The notes: generated from the sequence alone by a model not told the origin. Numbered from the stretch's first letter, positions 39,631 to 49,463 are shown. The stretch is DNA of 64,000 nucleotides from Rhodocyclaceae bacterium (GCA_016791115.1 JAEUNL010000062.1:17936-81935), one strand, 5' to 3'. Translations and numbers: made by a program.

Positions 39631-40734
39631 CTACTTCTTCTGCCCGAACGTGCGCGTAGCCTGCATGAAGTTGTCGTAGCGGTTCTCGGCCACGGCGAAC
39701 CACTGCAACTGCTCGTCGCGGAACTTGCGCCAGGCTTCGTAAACCTTCTTGAAGCGCGGATTCTTCGCCGCTGTCTCGTCGTAGATCTCCAGCGTGGCCT
39801 TGTAGCAGGCGGCCATCACCTCGGCGGGGAACGGTTTGAGCACCGTGCCGCTGCCGACGAGTTCCTTCAACGCCTTCGGATTCTTGGCGTCGTAGCGCGT
39901 CTGCATGTCGATGTGGCCGACCATGCAGGCATCCTCGAGGACGGTCTGGTATTCCTTTGGCAAACCGTTCCATTGCTTGAGGTTCACGTACGCAGTGAGC
40001 TGCGGCCCGCCTTCCCACCAGCCGGGGTAGTAGTAGTACTTCGCGACCTTGTTGAAACCGAGCTTGAGGTCGTCGTAGGGCCCCACCCACTCCGCAGCAT
40101 CGATGGTGCCTTTCTCCAGCGCGGGATAGACGTCGCCGCCGGGAATCTGCTGCGGCACGGCGCCGAGGCGCGCGATCACCTGCCCGGCGAAACCGCCGAT
40201 GCGCATCTTGAGGCCCTTGAGGTCATCGACAGTGCGGATCTCGTTGCGGTACCAGCCGCCCATCTGCACCCCGGTGTTTCCGAGCGGAATGTTGTAGATG
40301 TTGTAGCCGCGGAACAGCTCGCGCATCAGTTCGAGGCCACCGCCATTGAAGATCCATGCGCTTTGCTGCCGGCTGTTGAGACCGAACGGCATCGCGGTAT
40401 CGAAGGCGAAAGTCGGATCCTTGCCGACGTAGTAGTAGCTCGCGCTGTGGCCGATCTCGACCGTGCCGTCCTTAACCGCATCGAGTACCTGCGGGCCGGG
40501 GACAATCTCGCCGGCCGGAAAGACGCGGATCTGGAAACGGTTGCCCGTGGCGGCAGCGACGCGCTGCGCCATGGTTTCGGCGGCGATGAAGATTGTGTCG
40601 AGGCTCTTCGGAAAACTCGACGCCAGCCGCCACTTGATTTCCGGCAGACGGCCATCGAGCGACTGTGCACGCACGACGGCCGGCCCGGCAAGCGATCCCG
40701 CTGCGGCGGACTTCAGGAACGAGCGTCGTTGCAT
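39631..40734 (-). CDS. dctP: TRAP transporter periplasmic solute-binding protein
   Basis: 367 residues with a twin-arginine-type leader (RRSFLKSAAAG) and the DctP fold: KWRLASSFPKSLDTI at the start, then MRIGGFAGQVIARLG and YYYYPGWWEGG, which resembles the keto-acid/lactate-binding (TakP-like) branch. Ribosome site GGAGG precedes ATG 40732-40734. It follows pmbA by 32 bp. Since dctQM lie about 4.5 kb away on the opposite strand, this is probably the binding subunit of that split transporter; inference. Confidence 0.88.
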   Translation of the reverse strand: MQRRSFLKSAAAGSLAGPAVVRAQSLDGRLPEIKWRLASSFPKSLDTIFIAAETMAQRVAAATGNRFQIRVFPAGEIVPGPQVLDAVKDGTVEIGHSASYYYVGKDPTFAFDTAMPFGLNSRQQSAWIFNGGGLELMRELFRGYNIYNIPLGNTGVQMGGWYRNEIRTVDDLKGLKMRIGGFAGQVIARLGAVPQQIPGGDVYPALEKGTIDAAEWVGPYDDLKLGFNKVAKYYYYPGWWEGGPQLTAYVNLKQWNGLPKEYQTVLEDACMVGHIDMQTRYDAKNPKALKELVGSGTVLKPFPAEVMAACYKATLEIYDETAAKNPRFKKVYEAWRKFRDEQLQWFAVAENRYDNFMQATRTFGQKK

Positions 40735-40766
40735 GCCCACCTCCGGGTGCGAGCGGTTCGCGCCAG

Positions 40767-42107
40767 TCAGTCGCCGGCCACCGTCATGCGGCCGATCAGG
40801 ATCGAGCCGACCTGCTTCGAGCCACGCGCCAGCGCGTCGTCGCCGATGTCGACCACGTCGAGGAACATGTCTTTCAGGTTGCCGGCGATGGTGATTTCCT
40901 GCACCGGATAGCGCACCTGCCCCTTGTCCACCCAGTAGCCGGCCGCACCGCGCGAATAGTCGCCGGTGACGTAGTTCACGCCGTGGCCGAGCAGCTCGGT
41001 GACCAGCAGGCCACGCCCCATCTCCTTGATCAACCCGGCCAGATCTCGCTTGCCCGGTTTGACGATGAGGTTGTGCGCGCCGCCCGCGTTGCCGGTGGTC
41101 TGCATGCCGAGCTTGCGCGCCGAATAGGTGCCGAGAAAATAACCCTGGACGACGCCGTCCTGCACCGCCTCGCGGTCGTGCGTGGCCACGCCGTCGTCGT
41201 CGAACCAGCTGCTCGCCATGCCCTTGCGCAGGTGCGGCCGCTCGCTGATCTGCACGTTCTTCGAGAACACCTGCTTGCCGAGGCTGCCTTCGAGAAAACT
41301 GCTCTTGCGATACAGGGCACCGCCGCTGACCGCGTGCACATAGTTGCCGATCAGCGTGGCGGCGATCGGCGCCTCGAACAGCACCGGCACCTCGCAGGTC
41401 TTGATCTTGCGCGACTTGAGGCGCGACAGCGCGCGCCGTGCGGCGTAGTCGCCGACTTCTTCGGGCGCGCAAAGATCGGCCGCGTCGCGCTTGGACACGT
41501 ACCAGTCGTCGCGCTGCATGCCGTCGCCCTCACCGGCGATCACCGAGCACGAGTAATAATGGCGCGACCCGGCGAAGCCGCCCATGAAACCCAGGCTGTT
41601 GGCCGAGACGAAATGCGACTGCTGCGTCGAGACGCTCGCACCCTCGGAGTTGCGGACCATGGGGCTGACGGCGAAGGCCGCATCCTCGCAGCGGCGCGCC
41701 AGATCGATTGCCTGCTCGACCGGCAGGTTCCACGGATGGAACAGGTCGAGATCGCCGAACTCGCGCGCCAGCAGCTTTTCCTCGGGCAATCCGGCGCACG
41801 GGTCGGGCGCGGTGAAGCGCGCAATCGACAGCGCCGCATCGACGGTGGCGCGCAGCGCATCGCGCGAGAAATCGGAGGAACTCGCATAGCCGCGCTGCTG
41901 GCCGAGATAGACGGTCACGCCGATGCCCTTGTCGCGGTTGTATTCGATGGTTTCGACCTCGCCGCATCGCACCGAGACCGACTGGCCGTAGCCTTCGGAC
42001 ACGTCGGCTTCGCAGGCGCTTGCCCCGCGGCCTTTCGCGTATTCGAGGATTTCGGCTGCGATGTCGCGCAGTTTCTGGTCGGAAAAACTGAATCCCTGGT
42101 CGGACAT
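40767..42107 (-). CDS. pmbA: TldE/PmbA metalloprotease-like subunit
   Basis: 446 residues with ASACEADVSEGYGQSVSVRCGE, the N-terminal PmbA pattern, and C-terminal NAGGAHNLIVKPGKR and GVNYVTGDYSRGAAGYWV. With TldD it forms a zinc protease that processes peptide antibiotics and CcdA. It lies divergent from yjgA, the usual arrangement in proteobacteria. Confidence 0.96.
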   Translation of the reverse strand: MSDQGFSFSDQKLRDIAAEILEYAKGRGASACEADVSEGYGQSVSVRCGEVETIEYNRDKGIGVTVYLGQQRGYASSSDFSRDALRATVDAALSIARFTAPDPCAGLPEEKLLAREFGDLDLFHPWNLPVEQAIDLARRCEDAAFAVSPMVRNSEGASVSTQQSHFVSANSLGFMGGFAGSRHYYSCSVIAGEGDGMQRDDWYVSKRDAADLCAPEEVGDYAARRALSRLKSRKIKTCEVPVLFEAPIAATLIGNYVHAVSGGALYRKSSFLEGSLGKQVFSKNVQISERPHLRKGMASSWFDDDGVATHDREAVQDGVVQGYFLGTYSARKLGMQTTGNAGGAHNLIVKPGKRDLAGLIKEMGRGLLVTELLGHGVNYVTGDYSRGAAGYWVDKGQVRYPVQEITIAGNLKDMFLDVVDIGDDALARGSKQVGSILIGRMTVAGD

Positions 42108-42185
42108 GGAGGATCGGCGGGCGGAAGTCGGTGAAGGCTATAATCTTATCGTTCTTTCGCGCCCTGCCCCGCTTTTTCCGCTGCG

Positions 42186-42761
42186 ATGTCATCCACACAC
42201 CATCCCGAAACCGACGACGCCGATCAACTCGACATCGACACTCGCCCGAGCAAATCGCAGAAGAAGCGCGAATCGCATGCGCTGCAGGATCTCGGTGGCC
42301 AACTGGTCGGGTTGTCGGCGGCTCAGCTTGCGCGAATCGAGATGTCGGATTCGCTGCGCAGCGCGATCCGCGAGGCGCAACGGATCACCAGCAACGGCGC
42401 CAAGCGGCGCCAGATGCAGTACATCGGCCGCCTGATGCGCGATGCCGACGTCGAACCGATCCAGGCCGCGCTCGACGCAATCCGGGGCGTATCGGCGCAG
42501 GCCAAGGCACGCGAACACCGGCTCGAACGGCTGCGCGCGCGCATGCTCGAGCACGAGCAGGGCATCGACGACATCGCGCGGGCCTACCCCGCGGCGGACC
42601 TGCAGCAACTGCGGCAATTGCGCCGCAACGCGCTCAAGGAACAGGAACTCGGCAAGCCGCCGCGCGCCTTCCGCGAGATCTTCCGCATCCTGCGCGCGCT
42701 CGACGATGACGCCTCGGCCACGCCGAGTGACAACCCGGAAAACCTCGATGACGACGAATGA
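42186..42761 (+). CDS. yjgA: DUF615 / YjgA ribosome-associated protein
   Basis: 191 residues with SKSQKKRESHALQDLGGQLV, the signature start, then RRQMQYIGRLMRD and acidic C-terminal tail. YjgA associates with late 50S assembly intermediates. Overlaps mog by 14 bases. Confidence 0.95.
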   Translation: MSSTHHPETDDADQLDIDTRPSKSQKKRESHALQDLGGQLVGLSAAQLARIEMSDSLRSAIREAQRITSNGAKRRQMQYIGRLMRDADVEPIQAALDAIRGVSAQAKAREHRLERLRARMLEHEQGIDDIARAYPAADLQQLRQLRRNALKEQELGKPPRAFREIFRILRALDDDASATPSDNPENLDDDE

Positions 42762-43353
42762 CGAAACCCTGCTGATCGGCCTCGTGTCGATCAGCGACCG
42801 CGCCTCGAGCGGCGTGTATCAGGACCAGGGCATACCGGCGCTGCAGGAATGGTTCGGCAACGCGCTCGCCTCGCCCTGGCGCATGGAGGCGCGCCTGATT
42901 CCCGACGAGCAGGCAGTGATCGAGAGAACGCTGATCGAACTGTGCGACGAAGTCGGCTGCCACCTCGTGCTGACCACCGGCGGCACCGGTCCGGCGCCGC
43001 GCGATGTCACCCCCGAGGCGACCATGGCGGTGGCGCACAAGCTGATGCCGGGCTTCGGCGAGCAGATGCGCCAGATCAGCCTGCACTACGTGCCGACTGC
43101 CATCCTCTCGCGCCAGGTCGGCGCCATCCGCGGCAAGTCGCTGATCCTGAACCTGCCCGGCCAGCCGAAATCGATCCGCGAGACGCTGGAAGGCGTGAAG
43201 GACGCCGACGGCAGGCAGGCGGTGCACGGCATCTTTTCAGCGGTGCCCTACTGCATCGACCTGATCGGCGGACCCTACATCGAAACCAACGACGCCGTGG
43301 TGAAGGCCTTCCGGCCGAAATCCGCTATCCGTGCGAAGCCGGGCGCGGCCTGA
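42748..43353 (+). CDS. mog: Molybdopterin adenylyltransferase
   Basis: 201 residues with GLVSISDRAS, the TTGGTGPAPRDVTPEAT pterin-binding motif and LPGQPKSI. It adenylylates molybdopterin before Mo insertion. Start ATG 42748 overlaps yjgA by 14 bases. Its last 29 bases overlap the end of the convergent phosphotransferase gene. Confidence 0.93.
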   Translation: MTTNDETLLIGLVSISDRASSGVYQDQGIPALQEWFGNALASPWRMEARLIPDEQAVIERTLIELCDEVGCHLVLTTGGTGPAPRDVTPEATMAVAHKLMPGFGEQMRQISLHYVPTAILSRQVGAIRGKSLILNLPGQPKSIRETLEGVKDADGRQAVHGIFSAVPYCIDLIGGPYIETNDAVVKAFRPKSAIRAKPGAA

Positions 43354-45289
43354 GCGCGTGGTGCAGGCGGGGCTGGTCGTCGTCGCGATACAGCCCGTCG
43401 CGGAAAACCTGTGACGCCACCTGGTAGTAGCTGATCGCCTCCCGGCGCAACGCGTCTTCCTGCGCGGCATCGAGCGCCGGCGCACTCGCATCGATGCGAC
43501 GCAATCGCACCTCGCGCCGCGGCGACAAGGTGACCAGCCAACCGTCGCGCAAGTAGCCGAGCGTCTGGTAGGTCGCGAGGAAGGCGCGCTCCGTTCCGTG
43601 TTGTGCGCTCAGGATGTCGCGGCCGAAGAATTTCGTTTCGTGATCGACACCCAGCAGCCCGAGCATCGTCGGCCCGATGTCGATCTGCGAAGCCAGGCTA
43701 TCCACGCGCCCCGGCGCAACGTGTTTGGGGGAATAGATCCACAGCGGTATGCGGTAGCGGTCGACCGGAATGTCGGTCGTGCCACGCGCCGAGGCGCCAT
43801 GGTCGGCGGTGATCACGAAGATCGTGTCGTCGAACCAGGGCTTGCCGCGCGCCTCGCGCAGAAATTTGCCGATCGCATAATCTGAATACTTCACTGCGCC
43901 GTTGCGACCCGTACCGGACGGGATGTCGATGCGTCCTTCCGGGTAGGTGTAGGGCCGGTGATTGCTCGTCGTCATGACGTGGAGGAAGAACGGCTCGCCG
44001 CCCGCTGCCGAACGGTCGGCCTCGCGCAGCGCCAGCGTGAAGAGATCCTCGTCGGCGACACCCCAGATGTTTTCGTAGTGGATCTCGTCACGACCGAGCG
44101 CGCTGCGGTCGACCACTTCGTATTCGTTGTGGGCAAAGAAGTAGCCCATGTTGTCGAAATAACCGTAGCCGCCATAGACGAACTTGGCGTCGTAGCCCTC
44201 GTCCTCGAGCAGCGCACCGAGCGAGAACAGACCCTCGTTCTTCGGTCGCTTCACGATCGACTGGCCCGGCGTCGGCGGTATCGACAGCGAAAGCGCCTCG
44301 AGACCACGCACCGTGCGGTTGCCGGTGGCATAGATCTGGGTGAAGAACAGGCTCGCCGGGGTCAGGCGGTCGAGTTCCGGCGTGATGCCTTCGCGATTGC
44401 CCAGCGCGCCGATGAACTCGGACCCCAAGCTTTCCACACTGACGAGGACGATGTTGAGGCGGCTTGGCCGGGTCGCCCCATGTACGTGGCGCGTCAACCG
44501 ATAGGGGGAGGCAAGCGGCCCCTCGCTGGCACCGAGCAGTCCGCGTACGCGCTCGAACGCATCGTCGCGCGGCAGCGTGGCGTAGAACTTCTCGTAGTCG
44601 AGCGTGTTGTTGCGGTTCGCCGCGAAGAACTGATAGATCCCGTTGCCCGCGAGCTCGTTGGCCTGGGTGTTGTCCGACCAGTCCTTCTGATCGGTCGTGA
44701 CCGTCGCGAACACCGCAAGCGGGACCAGCAGGTAGGCGCCGGCCACGGCGAGACGCCCCGTCCACGGCGCAGGCATCGACCATCCGCGATCGATCAAACG
44801 CCTCAACGACCAGGTCGCCAGTGCAGCCGGCGCGCACAGCAGCACGAGCAGCTTGCCGACCGGATACGACTCCCAGATGTTGCCGAGCACCTCGTGCGTG
44901 TAAACGAGGTAGTCGACCGCGATGAAGTTGAAACGCGTGCCGAACTCGTCCCAGAACACCCATTCCGACAGCGCAACCAGCGCAAGGACGTAGACGGCGG
45001 TCGCGAACAGCGCACGAAAGGCATGGCGATGCAGGCGGGATCGCGCAATACGATCCGGCATCAGCGCCAGGTAAAGCACCATCGGCAGCAGCAGATAACT
45101 CGCCGCGGCCAGATCGAAACCCAGCCCGACCAGAAATACCTGAGCCAGATGCGCGGCAGAAACCGGCACGTCGGCGCCCGCATGAATCCACAGGGCAATG
45201 CGCGTGACAAGCGACAGGACGACCGAGAGAGCGAGAAGGGCTGCTGCCGGCAGGAACCGGAGCAGGGCGGCGAATCGTGCGGTTTGCAT
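43325..45289 (-). CDS. LTA-synthase-like membrane phosphoglycerol/phosphoethanolamine transferase
   Basis: 654 residues: five N-terminal membrane helices, then a sulfatase-type periplasmic domain with VSVESLGSEFIG (metal site), the nucleophile Thr in TGNRTVRGLEALSLS, HVMTTSNHRPY and ITADHGASARG. Family members add phosphoglycerol or phosphoethanolamine to glycans or lipids (LtaS, OpgB). In a Gram-negative, periplasmic glucan or lipid modification is more likely than lipoteichoic acid. Start ATG 45287-45289. Divergent from the carboxylesterase; a perfect palindrome separates them. Confidence 0.87.
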   Translation of the reverse strand: MQTARFAALLRFLPAAALLALSVVLSLVTRIALWIHAGADVPVSAAHLAQVFLVGLGFDLAAASYLLLPMVLYLALMPDRIARSRLHRHAFRALFATAVYVLALVALSEWVFWDEFGTRFNFIAVDYLVYTHEVLGNIWESYPVGKLLVLLCAPAALATWSLRRLIDRGWSMPAPWTGRLAVAGAYLLVPLAVFATVTTDQKDWSDNTQANELAGNGIYQFFAANRNNTLDYEKFYATLPRDDAFERVRGLLGASEGPLASPYRLTRHVHGATRPSRLNIVLVSVESLGSEFIGALGNREGITPELDRLTPASLFFTQIYATGNRTVRGLEALSLSIPPTPGQSIVKRPKNEGLFSLGALLEDEGYDAKFVYGGYGYFDNMGYFFAHNEYEVVDRSALGRDEIHYENIWGVADEDLFTLALREADRSAAGGEPFFLHVMTTSNHRPYTYPEGRIDIPSGTGRNGAVKYSDYAIGKFLREARGKPWFDDTIFVITADHGASARGTTDIPVDRYRIPLWIYSPKHVAPGRVDSLASQIDIGPTMLGLLGVDHETKFFGRDILSAQHGTERAFLATYQTLGYLRDGWLVTLSPRREVRLRRIDASAPALDAAQEDALRREAISYYQVASQVFRDGLYRDDDQPRLHHALRPRPASHG

Positions 45290-45314
45290 GCGGGCAGTGT
45301 CGCGAATGAAACTT

Positions 45315-45336
45315 TGCGCCGAGTTAACTCGGCGCA
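45315..45336. promoter_or_regulatory. Perfect 22-bp palindrome between divergent genes
   Basis: Two 11-nt arms (TGCGCCGAGTT and its complement) abut with no spacer, so it is symmetric about GTT/AAC. It lies 25 bases upstream of the phosphotransferase start and 71 bases upstream of the esterase start. Such a long perfect dyad in a divergent promoter suggests an operator for a dimeric repressor; no regulator gene is adjacent. Confidence 0.6.
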
Positions 45337-45407
45337 GCGCGAAACCGGGCGCACTGCCTCCCGGGTTAAACTGCGCTCGACCTGGAAACAATCCCCGGAG
45401 CGCGAAT

Positions 45408-46094
45408 TTGGAACCCTCGGATTCACTGCAAACGCTCGACGCCCTCGAAGTCGAGACCGACCGCAACCCCGTGCGCGCCGTGATCTGGCTGCACGGCCTC
45501 GGGGCCGACGGCAGCGACTTCCTGCCGATCGTCGACGAGCTGGATCTCGACGGCCTGCCGCCGGTCCGCTTCGTGTTCCCGAATGCGCCGACGATGCCGG
45601 TAACGATCAACGGCGGCTATGTGATGCCGGCCTGGTACGACATCCTTTCCGCAGATTTCACCTCGCGCCGCGAGGATCCGCAGGGCGTGCGCAGCTCGGC
45701 GGCGGAACTGACGAAGCTGATCTCGCGCGAGAACGCGCGTGGCATCGCTGACCAACACATCGTGCTGGCGGGGTTTTCGCAGGGCGGCGCGATCGCCCTG
45801 CACACCGGCCTGCGCCACCCTGCGCGACTCGCCGGCATCATGGCACTATCGACCTACCTGCCGCTGGCCGACACCCTCGGCGCCGAAGCGTGCGACGCCA
45901 ACCTGGGTACGTCGATCTTCATGGCGCACGGTTACGACGACGGCGTGATCGGCTTCGATTTTTCGAAGCGCTCATGCGACCTGCTGCTCGCCGCCGGCTA
46001 TGCGGTGGACTGGCGCGCCTACGCGATGGACCACTCGGTGTGCATGGAAGAAGTGCGCGACATCGGCGAGTGGCTGCGCTGGGTGCTGGCCTGA
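45408..46094 (+). CDS. Carboxylesterase of the EstB/phospholipase family
   Basis: 228 residues of an alpha/beta-hydrolase: HGLGADGSDF near the start, nucleophile in GFSQGGA, Asp in AHGYDDGVI and His in AMDHSVCMEE. The family covers carboxylesterases and acyl-protein thioesterases. The start is TTG 45408-45410 with CCGGAG upstream. The stop codon is inside the left end of a 115-nt repeat. Confidence 0.9.
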   Translation: MEPSDSLQTLDALEVETDRNPVRAVIWLHGLGADGSDFLPIVDELDLDGLPPVRFVFPNAPTMPVTINGGYVMPAWYDILSADFTSRREDPQGVRSSAAELTKLISRENARGIADQHIVLAGFSQGGAIALHTGLRHPARLAGIMALSTYLPLADTLGAEACDANLGTSIFMAHGYDDGVIGFDFSKRSCDLLLAAGYAVDWRAYAMDHSVCMEEVRDIGEWLRWVLA

Positions 46095-46202
46095 GAGGCG
46101 CGTGGTTGCCGGGTCGCAGCCCTGCCCACCCGAAACGGCACATGCCGTCTTGCCTGCAGGGCAGGCAGCCCGCAGAACGCCAATCCATGGGCCTTGCCGG
46201 CC
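46088..46202. repeat. 115-nt intergenic inverted-repeat element, copy 5
   Basis: The left end (46088-46105) overlaps the esterase stop codon and matches the consensus at 16 of 18 positions; the right end (46185-46202, CCATGGGCCTTGCCGGCC) matches at 15. Inner arms CCTGCCC (46121-46127) and GGGCAGG (46159-46165) are perfect, and ACGGCACATGCCGT is an internal dyad. Its right end lies nine bases beyond the stop of the convergent aminopeptidase. Confidence 0.72.
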
Positions 46203-46211
46203 ATGCCGATC

Positions 46212-47729
46212 TCAGCGCTTGCGCCGCCCGAGCCGCAGTGCGCTGACCGGCTTTTCCGCCATCCAGCGCGACAGCAGTTCCACGCCCCAGGCCACGCCGA
46301 AGCCGGTGACGTCGCTCGCCACCGCCCCCAATCCCCCCGCGCAGTTGGCGCTCGACAGGTCGACGTGCAGCCAAGGCGCATCGCCGGCAAAGCGCTTGAG
46401 CAGGCGAGCGGCGAGGATGTGGTCGGCCTCGCCTTCGAGCGTGCATTGCTTGACGTCGGCCACCTTGCTTTCGAGCGCCTTGTCGTAGTCTTCGTCCATC
46501 GGGAACAACGCGACCCGCTCGCCGCTGGCCCGGCCCGACTGGACGGCAAGGTTGCCCAGCACGTCGTCGCTGGCAAACACGCCTGCATAACGGTTGCCGA
46601 GCGAGTAGATCATGCTGCCGGTAAGCGTGGCAAAGTCGACGATCAGGTTGGGCGGCCGGCCATCGTCACCGCGCGCTGCCAGCGCCAGCGTGTCGGCCAG
46701 CACCAGGCGGCCCTCGGCATCGGTATGCACGATCTCGATCGTGGTGCCGTCGATCGCCTGCACGATGTCGCCCGGCTTGTAGGCGGCGGGGCCGATATGG
46801 TTCTGGGCCAGCGCCAGCCAGACATCGACGCGCAGCGGGAATTCCTGCTCGGTCAGCGCGTGCAGGATAGCCAGCGCGACCGCCGAGCCGTTCATGTCCT
46901 CGTGCATGCCGGCCATGTACTTCGCGCTCTTCAATTGATGGCCGCCGGTGTCGAAACAGATGCCCTTGCCCACCAGCGCCACCGACAGCGCCGCGCCTTT
47001 GGGCCGGTAGGACAGATGCACAATCGCCGCGTCAGCCTCGGCGCTGCCCTGGGCCACCGCCACGAAGGCGCCGGCGCCCTGCTGCTTCAGGTACTTGAGA
47101 TCGTATTCCTCGATGCGCCAACTCATCTCCCTCGCCATCGCGCGCAGACGCTTGCGATATGAGGCTGGCGTGAGTTCGTTGGGCGGCAGCACGGTCAACT
47201 CGCGCGCCAGCACATTCGCGCGCGCGATCGCGGCAACCGCATCGAGATCGTCCGCGGCGGCATGGCCGTAGAGCCGGATCGATTCGAGCGCATGGCGCTC
47301 ATCCTTCTTCTTGCGCGCCGGCAGCGGCACACCGTTTACCCACGCCACGTAGACCGCTTCGCGCGCCAGCGCGGCGCGCAGCGCCTCGTCGCCGAACACG
47401 CCAATGGCAAGCTGCGTCGGCTGCTCGTCGAGCAGCGCGTCGATCGCGCGGCGCAGCGTGGCGAGCTGCTCGAAGCGCGGTTTGTTGCGATCGACCATCA
47501 CGTAGGCGCACAGGCCGCCGTGCTCGGTGTGTACCGTGACCGGTGTCCTGGCGAGGTCGTCGGGATGCATGCGGCGGCGCTTGAGGGTGGCGCGAAGTCG
47601 ATCAGCCAACGGCAGGCCGTCGAGTTCGGCGAGCTTGGCGAGCTTGGGCAGCACCACCAGCGCATGGGCGTGGCGCGCCAATGCGTCGGCATCGAGCAGC
47701 GCATCGGACGACTTGAGTGAAGCCAGCAT
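46212..47729 (-). CDS. M17 family leucyl aminopeptidase
   Basis: 505 residues with the M17 metal/catalytic blocks [31 protein letters not shown] and [16 protein letters not shown] [13 protein letters not shown]. The N-terminal domain is shorter and less like PepA, closer to the PepB-like/uncharacterised M17 branch. It cleaves N-terminal residues and may serve glutathione or peptide turnover. The frame is open further upstream; I used the start with standard length. Divergent from thyA. Confidence 0.9.
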   Translation of the reverse strand: MLASLKSSDALLDADALARHAHALVVLPKLAKLAELDGLPLADRLRATLKRRRMHPDDLARTPVTVHTEHGGLCAYVMVDRNKPRFEQLATLRRAIDALLDEQPTQLAIGVFGDEALRAALAREAVYVAWVNGVPLPARKKKDERHALESIRLYGHAAADDLDAVAAIARANVLARELTVLPPNELTPASYRKRLRAMAREMSWRIEEYDLKYLKQQGAGAFVAVAQGSAEADAAIVHLSYRPKGAALSVALVGKGICFDTGGHQLKSAKYMAGMHEDMNGSAVALAILHALTEQEFPLRVDVWLALAQNHIGPAAYKPGDIVQAIDGTTIEIVHTDAEGRLVLADTLALAARGDDGRPPNLIVDFATLTGSMIYSLGNRYAGVFASDDVLGNLAVQSGRASGERVALFPMDEDYDKALESKVADVKQCTLEGEADHILAARLLKRFAGDAPWLHVDLSSANCAGGLGAVASDVTGFGVAWGVELLSRWMAEKPVSALRLGRRKR

Positions 47730-47744
47730 GTGAGAGCCGTCCTG

Positions 47745-47767
47745 TAGAATTCGGTCTTCCGATTCTA
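47745..47767. promoter_or_regulatory. Imperfect dyad in the thyA/aminopeptidase promoter region
   Basis: Arms TAGAA-TCGG and CCGATTCTA pair over nine bases with one bulged T, loop TCTT. TAGAAT within the left arm also looks like a -10 element for thyA (start 47792). A regulatory dyad or an overlapping promoter is possible. Confidence 0.4.
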
Positions 47768-47791
47768 CCCGCCGCACACCCTGCCACACCG

Positions 47792-48586
47792 ATGAAGCCA
47801 TACCTCGAACTGCTGCGCCACGTGCTCGAGCACGGCGACGAAAAGGCCGACCGCACCGGCACCGGCACGCGTTCGGTATTCGGGTGGCAGATGCGCTTCA
47901 ATCTGGCCGAGGGCTTTCCGCTGCTCACCACGAAGAAGCTGCACACGCGCTCGATCATCCACGAGTTGCTGTGGTTCCTGCGCGGGGAAACGAACATCCG
48001 GTACCTCAAGGAAAACGGCGTCTCCATCTGGGACGAATGGGCTGACGAGAACGGCGAACTCGGCCCCGTGTACGGCAAGCAGTGGCGACGCTGGGAGGCG
48101 CCCGACGGTCGCAGCATCGACCAGATCGCACAGTTGGTCGACGGCCTAAAGCGCAATCCCGACTCACGCCGCCACATCGTATCGGCATGGAATCCGGCCG
48201 ACATCGAACGCATGAAACTCCCGCCCTGCCATGCGCTTTTCCAGTTCTACGTGGCGGGCGGCCGGCTCTCTTGCCAGCTCTACCAGCGCAGCGCCGACAT
48301 CTTCCTCGGCGTGCCGTTCAATGTTGCCTCGTATGCGCTGCTGACGCTGATGCTGGCGCAGGTCTGCGGTTACCGGCCCGGCGATTTCGTGCATACGCTG
48401 GGCGATGCGCATCTCTACCTCAATCATTTGCGGCAGGCCGAAGAGCAGCTCGATCGCGAGCCGCGCCCGCTGCCCGTGATGCGGCTCAATCCGGATGTGC
48501 GCGACATATTCGCCTTCCGCTTCGAGGACTTCACGCTCGAAGGCTACGCACCGCATCCGCACATCGCGGCACCGGTGGCGGTCTGA
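47792..48586 (+). CDS. thyA: Thymidylate synthase
   Basis: 264 residues, exact family length. Catalytic Cys in [12 protein letters not shown], folate/dUMP sites [24 protein letters not shown] and GDAHLYLNH. It makes dTMP and dihydrofolate; folA, 4.5 kb to the right, regenerates tetrahydrofolate, and dcd supplies dUMP precursors. Confidence 0.98.
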   Translation: MKPYLELLRHVLEHGDEKADRTGTGTRSVFGWQMRFNLAEGFPLLTTKKLHTRSIIHELLWFLRGETNIRYLKENGVSIWDEWADENGELGPVYGKQWRRWEAPDGRSIDQIAQLVDGLKRNPDSRRHIVSAWNPADIERMKLPPCHALFQFYVAGGRLSCQLYQRSADIFLGVPFNVASYALLTLMLAQVCGYRPGDFVHTLGDAHLYLNHLRQAEEQLDREPRPLPVMRLNPDVRDIFAFRFEDFTLEGYAPHPHIAAPVAV

Positions 48587-48625
48587 CCGGGCGCAGCCAC
48601 AGGCTGCCGGCCGGTCTCGGGGAAT

Positions 48626-48660
48626 AAAAAGGCGGCGCGGGGGGATCAACCGCGCCGTCG
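48626..48660 (-). terminator. Intrinsic terminator for the glycine-zipper gene
   Basis: Read on the minus strand, an 8-bp perfect GC-rich stem (plus-strand 48633-48640 and 48650-48657) is followed by CC and TTTTT. It lies about 125 bases after the stop of the minus-strand gene and 40 bases after the thyA stop, so it may serve as the end for the minus gene only. Confidence 0.6.
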
Positions 48661-48785
48661 CCCAAATGCCGGCACTCGCGCCGGCTCATCGGAAGTCGTT
48701 TCACCGGGACTCGCCTTGCGCGTGCCCTCGAATCGCATCGGGATCCGCAAATCCGTCGCTGCCGGCTGCTAGCGGCTCGCGGCGC

Positions 48786-49319
48786 TCAACCCTGCGCAGC
48801 CAGCGCGCCGTTGATGACGCGCACCTTTTCGCCGACGCCGAAAGCGGGCGCCTCGGACTGATAGACGGTTCGCGCGGCGCCGTTCTCCATGCGCACCACG
48901 ACGCGATACGTGGTCGTCGTATGCAGGTTCTTTTCGATTTCGTGACCGGCATAGGCGCCGCCCGCCGCGCCCGCGACCCCCATCGCGGTCCTGCCGTTAC
49001 CGCGGCCGAACTGGCTGCCGACGATGGCGCCGGTCAGTCCGCCGGCCACCGCACCGACGCCCGTTGCTGCCCCCTTGACCTGCACCTGGCGCACGCTCTC
49101 CACCACGCCGCACTGGCGACACGGCGCGGCAACCGCCGTCGGCGCGTTCGAACCCAGATTCACGGAACTGAGCGCAACCGGGTCGTCGGATTTGTGCGAA
49201 AACGCGGAAGGGAGCAGCCCGGTGATCGCCGCGATCGCGGTGACGCTCGCGATGATCACCGCCACGGCGGCGATGTTCATCAAGGGCGAGGGTCGACTGA
49301 AGGCGTCGGGTTGCGGCAT
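48786..49319 (-). CDS. Glycine-zipper 2TM-domain protein
   Basis: 177 residues with one N-terminal membrane segment (LMNIAAVAVIIASVTAIAAITGLL), CRQCGVVESVRQVQVKG and a glycine-zipper 2TM region (ATGVGAVAGGLTGAIVGSQFG to AGGAYAGHEIEKNL). Similar SlyB/PA4537-like proteins sit in the envelope. The end is a short beta-type domain with MENGAARTVYQSEAPAFGVG. Function unknown. Confidence 0.82.
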   Translation of the reverse strand: MPQPDAFSRPSPLMNIAAVAVIIASVTAIAAITGLLPSAFSHKSDDPVALSSVNLGSNAPTAVAAPCRQCGVVESVRQVQVKGAATGVGAVAGGLTGAIVGSQFGRGNGRTAMGVAGAAGGAYAGHEIEKNLHTTTTYRVVVRMENGAARTVYQSEAPAFGVGEKVRVINGALAAQG

Positions 49320-49463
49320 GTCGCGGACTCCGGATCAACGCTGCCAACCAGACCGGATGAATCCGATCGCAAGGGCAGAATGACACGGAAATTGCAATCC
49401 GCATGCCACTGGAACAAAAACCCCATTGATTCATGAGGTTGCCAAGATTGCAACGGCCGTTTT

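Noticed and set aside
43325..43353. Frameshift or mis-assembly where mog and the phosphotransferase overlap
   Set aside because: Both proteins end with normal C-termini; a 29-bp convergent overlap is enough to explain it.
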